From the NCBI GenBank assembly GCA_030655595.1, contig JAUSNQ010000154.1, positions 1 to 22,889 of the forward strand: a DNA stretch of 22,889 nt, written 5' to 3'. Below the pieces are notes generated by a model. It did not search any database and was not told the origin of the DNA. It was given only the letters and a program-made list of their open reading frames with translations. Made by a program: the position numbers and the translations under genes. Shown here piece after piece: positions 14,526 to 22,407 of the stretch. The stretch comes from Paludibacter sp. (lineage in GTDB: Bacteria; Bacteroidota; Bacteroidia; Bacteroidales; Paludibacteraceae). Position 1 is the stretch's first letter. Each line of letters opens with the position of its first letter.

Positions 14526-15764
14526 TCACTTTCTCCTTGTCACCGGATAGTATTTCTCCGAAAACCAGATTTGTAATACCAGTATCAGCACCGACGACCC
14601 CAATGCCGACCAGCCGGCGCCGGTGATGCCGAGTGTGGGAATAAGGTAGATGTTGAGGACGAGATTCAGAACAAGTCCGCCTGCGTAGATGAGGGCCGTG
14701 ATGCTGGTTTTTTCGGCCAGACTCAACCCTACAAACATGCCGGCAAACTGTATCAGGAACCCGGAGAAAAGCAGTAGAGGTAATACCCTGGCAGCTTCAT
14801 GATATTCGGGGGTGGTTATGATAGAGATGATGGAGCCCGAAAACAGACTCAGCAGGGTTATCAGCGCTATTCCTCCCACGAAACCGTAGCCGTAAATGCG
14901 TGTCAGGTCGCGGCTGATGCTGCTTTCGCGGTAATGCTTGTAGATTAGTGGCAGGAAAGAGCTGTTAACAATGCTCATCAGCACTACCGGAATGGCCGCG
15001 ATGCGAAAGGCCACTGCGTACACACCAAGATCGGAAAGGGATAGGAAATGCCTGATAAGGATGCGGTCGAAGTAGGTGAGCGAGTAGATGGCTAAGGCCG
15101 AAGCTGTGAGTGGCAGACTGAACCGGAGCATTTGTTTCATAACCTGTTGACTCCAGGTGAACGAAAGATGTTGTTTGTTGAACCATATGGACAGCATTAT
15201 CGAGGGAATTCCGCCGGCAATTAATCCCAGATAAACACCGCTAAGTCCCTGATTCAGAACTACCACAAACAATACCGAGAGCAATATAGTTGCTACGGAG
15301 TAAAAGATATTGATGAGCGAATACTTCACCGATTGCAATGAGTATCGCAACATGTTCTGAAAATAACTGAACAGCGCTGTTACTGGCATGGAAAGTACTG
15401 CTATCCTGAATATTTCTTCCCGCCCTTTTATACTGAAGATGAGCTCGCTCAGTTGTTCGGCAAAAACCAACATCAGGGTCGTGAACAGGGTGTAGCTGTA
15501 CAGGTAAAACATCAGTCCTGTTGAGGCATATTCCCTGCGGCTTACGGCACCGCCTCCGGCAAAGTAGCGGGATACCGACTGGTACAGTTCGAGCGAAAGT
15601 ACCACGCCAGATAAGGTGCCGAACAGCGAAATGAGGTCGATAATTCCATAATCGTCAGTTGACAGAACACGAACATACAGTGGGATGAGCAGGAACGAAA
15701 TAAGCCTGACCAACATTCCGGAGAATCCATAAACCCCTATATCTCTTATAAACTGTCGCAGCAT
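14526..15764 (-). CDS. Polysaccharide flippase (Wzx/MOP superfamily)
   Basis: A 412-residue integral membrane protein with about 12 hydrophobic helices along its whole length. It opens with the usual MOP-exporter start: FIRDIGVYGFSGMLVRLISFLLIPLYVRVLSTDDYGIIDLI. This family of undecaprenyl-linked repeat-unit translocases moves a lipid-linked sugar unit from the cytoplasmic to the periplasmic face of the inner membrane. It is the last gene of the operon and begins 2 nt after the glycosyltransferase stop. It would export the product of the upstream amidino-sugar genes. No Wzy polymerase or ligase gene is seen in the window, so polymerisation must be encoded elsewhere if it occurs. Length is slightly below the family average of about 430-480. 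Confidence 0.87.
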   Translation of the reverse strand: MLRQFIRDIGVYGFSGMLVRLISFLLIPLYVRVLSTDDYGIIDLISLFGTLSGVVLSLELYQSVSRYFAGGGAVSRREYASTGLMFYLYSYTLFTTLMLVFAEQLSELIFSIKGREEIFRIAVLSMPVTALFSYFQNMLRYSLQSVKYSLINIFYSVATILLSVLFVVVLNQGLSGVYLGLIAGGIPSIMLSIWFNKQHLSFTWSQQVMKQMLRFSLPLTASALAIYSLTYFDRILIRHFLSLSDLGVYAVAFRIAAIPVVLMSIVNSSFLPLIYKHYRESSISRDLTRIYGYGFVGGIALITLLSLFSGSIISIITTPEYHEAARVLPLLLFSGFLIQFAGMFVGLSLAEKTSITALIYAGGLVLNLVLNIYLIPTLGITGAGWSALGSSVLILVLQIWFSEKYYPVTRRK

Positions 15765-15766
15765 GT

Positions 15767-17062
15767 TCAGTCGCTTTGCGTGGTGATGAATTCTGTTATT
15801 TGTGCCAGCAACTCCGGCTTATCGTCGAGAAAAAGCGCATTCAGTCCGTTGCGCATCACGTAGCTGCGCAAAAAAGCTTTCAGGTTATCTTTGCTGATGC
15901 CGTATCCTTTGAAATAATGCAGCTTTTTCGGATCGTACATCCACTCCTGCGGGATATTATCGTTGATGATATGCATGTATTTTTCGGCAACGGCAGCGTT
16001 GCACCAGCGGGAAGTTACAAAATCATGCAGTTTTGTGGCATATTCCTGTCGCAAAGGTTTGTTGATGACTAAATTTCTGATTTCGTAGTGCAGATTTTCG
16101 GGCTGACAAAAACAGGCGGGGGGAATCAGTTCGTCAGGATAATCTTGCCGGATACCTCTTGCATAGTATCCGCCATTGATTACTGCTTTACGGGCAAATG
16201 CTGCTTCGGTACCAAGGCCGCCAATTGGAATATCTGAATAGAGTTCGTCCACCACCAGATCGCAGCGCGATAGTTCATCAATTACCTGCTCGTTTGGCAC
16301 GTTTTCTAAACGCAGATATTCAATGGGAAGGCCTTCTTTTTGCAGTTTGCCGATGATTTCTTCGATGATGGCTGTGCCTTTGGCCTTACTGTTTGAGGGT
16401 GCATGCAGCACTTTTACAATTCTGGAGAAACCGTTTTGAGGAGGTGCCGGAGTCATCAGGTTTTCATCATTTGGAAATCCTACATGCAGCCAAGCGATGA
16501 AAGGCTTTTTCTGGAAAAGGGCTGTCGGGAGATGGTTGATGATGTGATGCGCATATTTCTCGATGAGGGCAATGCGTTTGTACTGGGCTTTGGTGTCGCG
16601 GTAGCAGCGCGACAGTCGCAGTGTCCCGTCGGAAGCCGTATATTTCCCGAGAATGCTGTTGCCGGATAAATAGGCCGGACGAGATTCGGTTCCCAGAAAT
16701 ACGACAATTATTTTCTTTTGGAACAGACGCAATATGGCCAGTTCGTGGTAAGTGAAAAATGGTTGTGAATTGAGAATGAATACATCGTAACGTACCAAAG
16801 CATACAAAAATACAACAGTATGAATCAGCATCAACAAACCTGCCGCAGGAAGCATCAGCGGAAGCAGCCAGGGTTTCCGGCAGCGGCGGTAGAATCTGAA
16901 AACAGCCTGATTGAGTAACGCGAGGCGGTTCATCGGTGGATTGTAATAATCACTGCCAATAAGGAACCATAAATCGGCTTCGACACCGAGTTTATCGAAT
17001 CCTTCTTTCAGACGGGTGAAATACCCGGCAATTTCTTTATTACCTATATAAATTCTTTTCAT
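15767..17062 (-). CDS. Glycosyltransferase (GT-B/GT4-like), membrane-associated
   Basis: A 431-residue protein with an N-terminal segment YIGNKEIAGYFTRLKEGFDKLGVEA typical of the acceptor domain of GT4-type enzymes. A hydrophobic helix at about residues 66-90 suggests membrane association. The donor half contains VKVLHAPSNSKAKGTAIIEEII, then ELSRCDLVVDELYSDIPIGGLGTEAAFARKAVI, the usual place for donor nucleotide contact. It would add a sugar to the lipid-linked intermediate of the surface polysaccharide. Neither donor nor acceptor can be told from sequence. It sits 22 nt after the amidotransferase gene and 2 nt before the flippase gene. Confidence 0.78.
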   Translation of the reverse strand: MKRIYIGNKEIAGYFTRLKEGFDKLGVEADLWFLIGSDYYNPPMNRLALLNQAVFRFYRRCRKPWLLPLMLPAAGLLMLIHTVVFLYALVRYDVFILNSQPFFTYHELAILRLFQKKIIVVFLGTESRPAYLSGNSILGKYTASDGTLRLSRCYRDTKAQYKRIALIEKYAHHIINHLPTALFQKKPFIAWLHVGFPNDENLMTPAPPQNGFSRIVKVLHAPSNSKAKGTAIIEEIIGKLQKEGLPIEYLRLENVPNEQVIDELSRCDLVVDELYSDIPIGGLGTEAAFARKAVINGGYYARGIRQDYPDELIPPACFCQPENLHYEIRNLVINKPLRQEYATKLHDFVTSRWCNAAVAEKYMHIINDNIPQEWMYDPKKLHYFKGYGISKDNLKAFLRSYVMRNGLNALFLDDKPELLAQITEFITTQSD

Positions 17063-17084
17063 TTATATTATTTTAAATGTTGGC

Positions 17085-18266
17085 TTAATTCTTTTTCTGC
17101 GAAGAATTTCCGGTATAATTTGAATCTTGTGACTCTTCGTCGTAGTTCCGAGTATATTTGAGATAGAAGCTAAGCGGAATGAGATTCGCTTTGGTCAACA
17201 GGAAAAAGAACCATCGAAATCGTTCGAATGTCTTTTTGTAAGTCGGATAATCACGGTATGATTTGTTAGGAGCAAGCAGATAAGTCTGAAATTCCTCCTC
17301 GCTGATATCCAATCGTTTTTTGATTTCGGTTATCAGTTCCTGTTCTATGGGTTTGGGTTTTTTGATTTCGCTGAGAGCCATCTCCCGTGTCCACTGTCCC
17401 GAACGCACCAAGGCCGAAAACTCGCACAAGCGAAGGTCGTAGCCAAACTTCCGGGGTAACCAAAAATTGTTGGTGAACCAAGCGGTGCGGTTTTCCATGT
17501 GGTGACCGCCATAATACCTCCATCCGAATTCAGAACTGAGAAATTGCTTGGTTTGCTCCTTGTCATAATCCAGGTAATACAACGGCCGAATTTTCTTTAT
17601 GCCGTCGATAACCGTCCATTTCAGCCATTTATGCAAATCAAGCAAGGGCAGGGTTTTGATTTTTCGTGTGCCATACTGCTTTTGTACTGACCTGATATAG
17701 CGGGCATCCATATAAAACCAACCTTGTGGCGAAATACCTTCGGTACGGAAGGAATGACCTTCGAAAATATACTTAATTCCGTATTTGCGGCAGGCCATAT
17801 AATGTACTGCAGCCAGCGCTATGTCGCTCGGAGTATCCACATCGGGAACCGAAGCCTTCAGAAATGACTTGAAAATATCGGCATATTCGAGGTTGTCAAC
17901 CACATGGGTGTACAGGTCGATGCCCAGTTTTTCGGTTACTTTCTGAATGTTCTCAACGGCGATATCCGAATTCCAGGTGTTGTCGTAATGTGCTGCAAGC
18001 GGCCTGAGTCCGAGCACAAACTTGGTGAACCAAAGCAGGTACGACGAATCGGTTCCTCCGCTTACTCCCACCACCACATCGTAAGGTTTGTTTTTCTGTT
18101 CCTTTTTAATTTTCGATGCAAGCTTTTCGAGGTAACTCATTCCTGTTTTCCCTGTTGGATACAAGTAATTCAACTCGTCGTGCTGACGGCAATAATTACA
18201 AACACCCTCTCCATCAAAATTGATATAAGGGATGGTACTATCGTAAATGCAACGTGTACAGCTCAT
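17085..18266 (-). CDS. wbpG: N-acetyl sugar amidotransferase (WbpG/PseA family)
   Basis: A 393-residue cytoplasmic enzyme of the PP-loop ATP pyrophosphatase fold. The PP-loop is VSGGTDSS, with SGGTDSS at residues 69-75. Paired zinc-type cysteines occur at C3/C6 and C23/C26 (CTRC, CNYC). The segment FEGHSFRTEGISPQGWFYMDARYI is characteristic of the WbpG family. These enzymes activate the acetamido group of a nucleotide sugar with ATP and replace its carbonyl oxygen with ammonia, giving an acetamidino sugar. Ammonia comes from a dedicated HisH/HisF-like pair, which lies directly upstream here with gaps of 8 nt and 1 nt. In Pseudomonas aeruginosa the same trio is needed for B-band O antigen. The exact sugar is not determined by sequence. 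Confidence 0.88.
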   Translation of the reverse strand: MSCTRCIYDSTIPYINFDGEGVCNYCRQHDELNYLYPTGKTGMSYLEKLASKIKKEQKNKPYDVVVGVSGGTDSSYLLWFTKFVLGLRPLAAHYDNTWNSDIAVENIQKVTEKLGIDLYTHVVDNLEYADIFKSFLKASVPDVDTPSDIALAAVHYMACRKYGIKYIFEGHSFRTEGISPQGWFYMDARYIRSVQKQYGTRKIKTLPLLDLHKWLKWTVIDGIKKIRPLYYLDYDKEQTKQFLSSEFGWRYYGGHHMENRTAWFTNNFWLPRKFGYDLRLCEFSALVRSGQWTREMALSEIKKPKPIEQELITEIKKRLDISEEEFQTYLLAPNKSYRDYPTYKKTFERFRWFFFLLTKANLIPLSFYLKYTRNYDEESQDSNYTGNSSQKKN

Positions 18267-18274
18267 TGTTGATA

Positions 18275-19039
18275 TTATAATTGATTTATTTTTTTCAGAA
18301 TTTCCCTTTCCGGAAAATTAATAAGCACTCCTTTGTCTTTTTGCTGATATACAGCCATACTCCCGATAGCTACTGCAGAGGCATGCCCGTCGACCAGCGC
18401 AGCACTTATATGTACTACATCGCCGGCTCCTCCCAGTGCAATCACCGGTACTTCGACCCGGGAGCAGATCTTCTGTATCAGATTGATATCAAAGCCTTTC
18501 CAGGTGCCTTCTCTCGACATGTCGTGTATCAGTATTTCACCAGCACCGGCAGTTTCCACCTCTAAAAGAAACTGGTCGATGTTTTTTGCTGATTTTTTTC
18601 TTCCCGACTGATACCAAAGCCGGTATTCACCAAAAAGATTTTTCCGGACATCAACCGATATCACAACGCACTGACTACCAAAAAGGTCGGCTGCTTCTTG
18701 AATCAGGAATGGATGTGTGTGGGCAGCTGTACCAATAACTACTTTTTCTATTCCCGTCTTCAGAATTTCCCGGATTTGTTGCACACTGGTAATACCTCCG
18801 CCGTAACATACCGGCATGAAACATTCATCGGCAATGCGGCGTATCAGCGACATATCGGGACCTCTTTTACCCCTTTCGGGAGAGATGTCCAGCACAATCA
18901 GCTCGTCGACTTCCTTGCGGTTGAATATTTTTACGGCATTAACCGGATCGCCCACATAACGGGGGTTGCGAAAGCGTTCCGTTTTTACCAGCTGACCGTC
19001 TTTTATCAGCAGACAGGGCATCAATCGGTTTTGAAGCAT
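18275..19039 (-). CDS. hisF2: HisF-like (AglZ/HisF2-type) ammonia-channel subunit for amidino-sugar synthesis
   Basis: A 254-residue TIM-barrel protein homologous to imidazole glycerol phosphate synthase HisF. In true HisF, Asp11 and Asp130 are the catalytic acids. Here the first motif reads PCLLIKDG, so position 11 is Leu, while D130 in VVISVDVRKN remains. Substitution at Asp11 with preserved barrel is the hallmark of the HisF2/AglZ subfamily, which partners a WbpG-type enzyme rather than making histidine. Phosphate-binding-type glycine segments (CYGGGIT and ALGGAGD) are retained. The protein is expected to dock with the HisH-like subunit and guide ammonia. It lies 1 nt downstream of HisH and 8 nt upstream of the amidotransferase. 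Confidence 0.88.
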   Translation of the reverse strand: MLQNRLMPCLLIKDGQLVKTERFRNPRYVGDPVNAVKIFNRKEVDELIVLDISPERGKRGPDMSLIRRIADECFMPVCYGGGITSVQQIREILKTGIEKVVIGTAAHTHPFLIQEAADLFGSQCVVISVDVRKNLFGEYRLWYQSGRKKSAKNIDQFLLEVETAGAGEILIHDMSREGTWKGFDINLIQKICSRVEVPVIALGGAGDVVHISAALVDGHASAVAIGSMAVYQQKDKGVLINFPEREILKKINQL

Positions 19040-19040
19040 T

Positions 19041-19655
19041 TTAAACTTGATTGAAATTTTCCAATATTATCATACCATAACGATGGCTTTTTTCCGGGTG
19101 AAACTGGCACCCGAAGATGTTGTCTTTGACAATCACGGAATCGAACCAGCCACCATAGTTTGTCCGACCGGCCACAATTTCAGGTTCATGACACTGCACA
19201 TGGTAGGAGTGAACAAAGTAAAACCGCGCATCTTCAGGGAGGTTTTTCAGTAAGGGATTGGCGTTCACTTCCTGCACATTGTTCCATCCGGTATGTGGTA
19301 TTCTCAGTCTCTGCAAGGGTGGCTGACTGAACCCGATTGTGCTTGCGTTGATCCATTTCAACCCCGCAGTTGAGCCTTCGGAGCTATGCTGCGACATCAG
19401 TTGCATTCCCAAACAAATTCCCAGCACCGGTATTTTATGTTTTATCACCATTTCATTCAGTTTATCAATCATCCCTGTTGATGCCAGATTCTTCATACCG
19501 TGGTCAAAAGCACCAACACCCGGCAGGATGATTCGCGAAGCCTGCTTCAGGTCTTCGGGTTTGTCGCATATATACGACTGAATACCAAGGTGTCTGAGCA
19601 TATTCAGTATCGATCCGGTATTCCCGAGTCCGTAATCGACAACGGCTACGCTCAT
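19041..19655 (-). CDS. hisH2: HisH-like glutamine amidotransferase subunit for amidino-sugar synthesis
   Basis: A 204-residue class I glutamine amidotransferase. The nucleophile is C81 in LGICLGMQ, and the His-Glu pair is H186/E188 in CQFHPEKS, so the triad is complete. The oxyanion and interface segment LPGVGAFDHGM also fits HisH. It hydrolyses glutamine to release ammonia. In this context the ammonia should pass through the HisF-like neighbour to the WbpG-type enzyme. The start codon overlaps the upstream acetyltransferase stop by 4 nt (ATGA), which implies translational coupling. No other histidine-biosynthesis gene is present, so a role in histidine synthesis is unlikely. Confidence 0.9.
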   Translation of the reverse strand: MSVAVVDYGLGNTGSILNMLRHLGIQSYICDKPEDLKQASRIILPGVGAFDHGMKNLASTGMIDKLNEMVIKHKIPVLGICLGMQLMSQHSSEGSTAGLKWINASTIGFSQPPLQRLRIPHTGWNNVQEVNANPLLKNLPEDARFYFVHSYHVQCHEPEIVAGRTNYGGWFDSVIVKDNIFGCQFHPEKSHRYGMIILENFNQV

Positions 19656-20191
19656 GGGATGTTTCTGTAACGCAGGAAACGTGCAGGCACTCCAGCATAC
19701 ACGCTAAAGGGTTCAACATCAATATTTACCACCGATCCCGCACCAACAATAGCTCCTTCGCCGATGGTAATACCCGGCAATAAAATTGCACCTGTGCCAA
19801 TATCCGCTCCATCGCCGATGTTGACCGGTGCAAAACGCACCGGATGATGAATAACAGGTATATCTACAAGAAAATCATCGTGAACCGATGTTAAGATTTT
19901 AACCCCCGGACCGATACCCACGGCTTTTCCAATGATGACATCTCCGGCGGAATGAATAAAACATTGTTGTCCAATCCAGCTGCCTTCACCAATTATCATT
20001 TCGCCCTGATAATAGCCTTTCAGAATGGTTTGATGTCCAACATACACATGATCGTGTACCGAGATATTTTCCGGATGAAATACCAGTACTCCACTTTCAA
20101 TAATTACTCCCTGACCGAACAATCGGAACATATCCGGTCTGAATTGTCCGTCGCCATGAGAGTTGCGGGGTTTTATGCTGCTAAAATCCAT
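19652..20191 (-). CDS. Hexapeptide-repeat N-acetyltransferase
   Basis: A 179-residue left-handed beta-helix acyltransferase. Hexapeptide repeats run from about residue 45 to 165 (IIGEGSWIGQQC, VIIGKAVGIGPGVKI, VNIGDGADIGTGAILLPGITIGEGAIVGAGSVV). A His in SVHDD is the likely catalytic base, and the C-terminal VYAGVPARFL is the usual acetyl-CoA-side motif. It should acetylate an amino sugar using acetyl-CoA. Because it directly follows a sugar aminotransferase gene (11 bases overlap) and precedes the amidino-sugar trio, N-acetylation of the new amino group is the natural inference, as WbpD does after WbpE. The sequence alone cannot exclude an O-acetyltransferase. Confidence 0.82.
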   Translation of the reverse strand: MDFSSIKPRNSHGDGQFRPDMFRLFGQGVIIESGVLVFHPENISVHDHVYVGHQTILKGYYQGEMIIGEGSWIGQQCFIHSAGDVIIGKAVGIGPGVKILTSVHDDFLVDIPVIHHPVRFAPVNIGDGADIGTGAILLPGITIGEGAIVGAGSVVNIDVEPFSVYAGVPARFLRYRNIP

Positions 20192-21293
20192 ATTCTTTTA
20201 CGAGGGTTAAAAGCTGTTTGACAATGTATTCCTGATTTTCACCCGTGATGTGCCTGCCCATTGGGAGTGTCAGTCCGTTTCGCCATGCTCTGAGTGCTGC
20301 CGGATACTCTTTCGGTTCAGGAGAATACTTCTCCTTGTAAAAACTCTGATAAGGAATTGCATGCGCGCCAATATTGGATTCAATGTCTCTGTTGTACAAA
20401 CCCGACTTCATTTTGCTTGCCGTGATGTCTCCCGGAAGAAAGATCTGAAATGACTGGTAGGTTGAAAGATGATCTTTGTTGTGTGGGTAGCAGTATTCAA
20501 CAGGACTATCTTCCAATAAACGGGCATAATGCTCCGCCTGATTCCTGAAAATAGTGATTGTTTCGTTCAGTTGCACCAGTTGTTCTAAACCCATTGCTGC
20601 CTGAAAATCAGTCATTCTGAAATTATAGCCCGGGAATACAAAATCGGTCGATGCGTCGAGAATTTTTATACCGTGATTCCTGAGTTTCCGGATTTTGTTT
20701 GCCACAGAACTCTTTTGCGTTACCACAGCACCACCTTCACCGGTTGTAAGAATTTTACGTGGATGAAAACTGAAGCATGCAGCATCGCCAAAAACACCGA
20801 CGGGTTTACCCTGATATTGGGTTCCGAGAGCACAAGCAGCATCTTCTATCACAATCAATCCATTTTTCTCGGCAAGTGTATTGATGTGATTCATCCCGGC
20901 AGGGTGCCCAAATGCATGAACAGGCATGATTGCCGCTGTTCGTTTTGTGATTTTTCTTTCAATCAGTGAAACATCAATACAGCAATCTTTCAGTGAAATA
21001 TCGACAAAAACAGGACGGGCACCGGTCAGTTCAACTACGTTGGCTACCCCGGGAAAGCTGTATGCCGGAATGATTACATCATCGCCTGCGCCAATATCGT
21101 GGGCAATAAGCGAAAGGAACAAGGCGGCAGTACCGCTCGAAACCACAATCACTTCACCAATGTCCAAAAATTCTGACAGAGCATCTTCGAAAGCAGCTAC
21201 CTGTTCGCCCTGAATCAGGTTACCTGTCCGAATGCATTTGATTACATCCTCAAGCGATTTTTCGGGAATATAGGGTCTTGAAAGTCGGATCAT
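20181..21293 (-). CDS. DegT/DnrJ/EryC1/StrS family sugar aminotransferase (WbpE-like)
   Basis: A 370-residue PLP-dependent fold-type I aminotransferase that works on nucleotide-linked keto sugars. The PLP lysine is K180 in FSFHPRKILTTGEGGAV. The pyridine-nitrogen Asp is D151 in VIEDAAC. The SSGTAAL segment near residue 53 binds PLP phosphate. The N-terminus (IRLSRPYI...GNLIQGEQVAAFE) is typical of the family. It would transfer an amino group from glutamate to a 3-keto or 4-keto sugar. The position cannot be decided from sequence, but the linked acetyltransferase and amidotransferase recall the WbpE-D-G route for 3-acetamidino sugars. It follows the epimerase by 10 nt. Confidence 0.87.
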   Translation of the reverse strand: MIRLSRPYIPEKSLEDVIKCIRTGNLIQGEQVAAFEDALSEFLDIGEVIVVSSGTAALFLSLIAHDIGAGDDVIIPAYSFPGVANVVELTGARPVFVDISLKDCCIDVSLIERKITKRTAAIMPVHAFGHPAGMNHINTLAEKNGLIVIEDAACALGTQYQGKPVGVFGDAACFSFHPRKILTTGEGGAVVTQKSSVANKIRKLRNHGIKILDASTDFVFPGYNFRMTDFQAAMGLEQLVQLNETITIFRNQAEHYARLLEDSPVEYCYPHNKDHLSTYQSFQIFLPGDITASKMKSGLYNRDIESNIGAHAIPYQSFYKEKYSPEPKEYPAALRAWRNGLTLPMGRHITGENQEYIVKQLLTLVKEYGF

Positions 21294-21303
21294 GATGCAT
21301 TGT

Positions 21304-22281
21304 TTACGTTAATACCGGACTAATCAACTTGTTGAATGTTTTCATCCACTCCGCAGTTTTCTGGATCCCTTCATCGATGGGCGTTTTTGCTTCGAAACCA
21401 AGGATTCGGGATGATTTTTCGATCGAAGGTATCCGCAATTCCACATCCGCAGAAAGAGGGGGTTTGTGTAAGATGGGCGAATTCGATCCCAAAACCCTGC
21501 AAACAGTTTGAGCCAGTCCGTAGGTTGTGAGTACCGCCCGGGCGTTTCCAATGTTGAACGACTCACCAATGGCAGCCGGATTTTCGATACAGCGCATCAA
21601 TCCATCAATAAAGTCGTTGATATAACACCAGGATCGAATTTGACTTCCATCACCATAGATATAGATTTCTTCGTTCAGTAAAGCTTTTGTGATAAAAATC
21701 TGAAGCGCACCCTCACCAGTCTGTCCAGCACCATACACATTGAAAGGTCTGACATTCACTATGGGGAGATTAAACTCATGGTGGTAAGCCATGGCCATGT
21801 GTTCGGCAGCGAGTTTGCTGACCGCGTAAGTCCAGCGGGCTTCACCGGCACTGCCTACCACAGTATTGCTGTTTTCCTGTGTTTTATAAGCATAACTGCC
21901 AAAAACTTCGGAAGTCGAGAAATTGATGAAACGGTCGCTCACTTTATTAACCCGTGCCGCTTCGAGTGTTTTGGCAGTTCCCATCATATTGACCTGCATC
22001 GTGCTTGTGGGACTCTTTATCACGGTGTCAATGCCGGCAATGGCAGCAGCGTGAACCACAATATCGGCACCCTGCATCGACGACTCCAATTTTGGGTAGT
22101 CGAGTACCGATCCCTTAATGATAGTCAGATTAGGATGATTGGCCACATTACTGCCCGAGAGGGTATCGCGGTGAAAATTGTCGTAAACCGTAATAGAGTT
22201 TTCGTAGATAAGTTCCTGTATTAACCGGGTAGAAATAAATCCTGCTCCTCCGGTGATAAAAATTTTTTTATCTCTGATCAT
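21304..22281 (-). CDS. NAD-dependent epimerase/dehydratase (extended SDR), first gene of the operon
   Basis: A 325-residue extended SDR acting on nucleotide sugars. The catalytic pair is Y152/K156 in YAVSK, and the STSEVFG segment at 122-128 holds the Ser/Thr. The NAD motif reads TGGAGFIS: the last glycine of the usual GxxGxxG is Ser17. C-terminal substrate segments include [12 protein letters not shown] and [19 protein letters not shown]. The family includes UDP-sugar 4-epimerases, 4,6-dehydratases and decarboxylases; I cannot choose among them. It is the promoter-proximal gene of the eight-gene operon. It lies behind a TAACCTT-type leader with a TACCTTTG promoter box and a six-unit heptamer array. 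Confidence 0.85.
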   Translation of the reverse strand: MIRDKKIFITGGAGFISTRLIQELIYENSITVYDNFHRDTLSGSNVANHPNLTIIKGSVLDYPKLESSMQGADIVVHAAAIAGIDTVIKSPTSTMQVNMMGTAKTLEAARVNKVSDRFINFSTSEVFGSYAYKTQENSNTVVGSAGEARWTYAVSKLAAEHMAMAYHHEFNLPIVNVRPFNVYGAGQTGEGALQIFITKALLNEEIYIYGDGSQIRSWCYINDFIDGLMRCIENPAAIGESFNIGNARAVLTTYGLAQTVCRVLGSNSPILHKPPLSADVELRIPSIEKSSRILGFEAKTPIDEGIQKTAEWMKTFNKLISPVLT

Positions 22282-22293
22282 GAATGCAATTTT

Positions 22294-22324
22294 TTATATG
22301 AGAATATAAACTGCATCAAAGGTA
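22294..22324 (-). promoter_or_regulatory. Promoter -7 box and leader hairpin of the polysaccharide operon
   Basis: On the minus strand TACCTTTG (22324-22317) matches TAnnTTTG perfectly. The nearest TTTC sits only 16 nt upstream, so there is no proper -33 TTTG at 19-21 nt. That is typical of promoters that need an activator. The leader, about 30 nt long, can form TTATAT, TCTC, ATATAA (22309-22294) just before the ATG at 22281. Confidence 0.5.
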
Positions 22325-22345
22325 GCTGATATGTATATACGAAAT

Positions 22346-22407
22346 ATTAACAGGAAATTAGGAAGTAGTTAGAAATGAATTAGAAAGAGATTAAAATAAG
22401 GTTAGAA
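22346..22407 (-). promoter_or_regulatory. Six tandem heptamers in 11-bp register: probable response-regulator array
   Basis: Reading on the minus strand, the units are TTCTAAC, TTTTAAT, TTCTAAT, TTCTAAC, TCCTAAT and TGTTAAT. Each is separated from the next by exactly 4 nt; their plus-strand starts are 22401, 22390, 22379, 22368, 22357 and 22346. Direct heptamers every 11 bp are the classical site layout of OmpR/PhoB-family regulators. The first unit includes the last sense codon and stop of the histidine kinase gene. The last ends 21 nt upstream of the TACCTTTG box, over the place where a -33 element would lie. Confidence 0.6.

Noticed and set aside
19041..19655. True histidine-biosynthesis hisH/hisF pair
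   Set aside because: No other his genes are present, HisF lacks Asp11, and the pair adjoins a WbpG-type enzyme.
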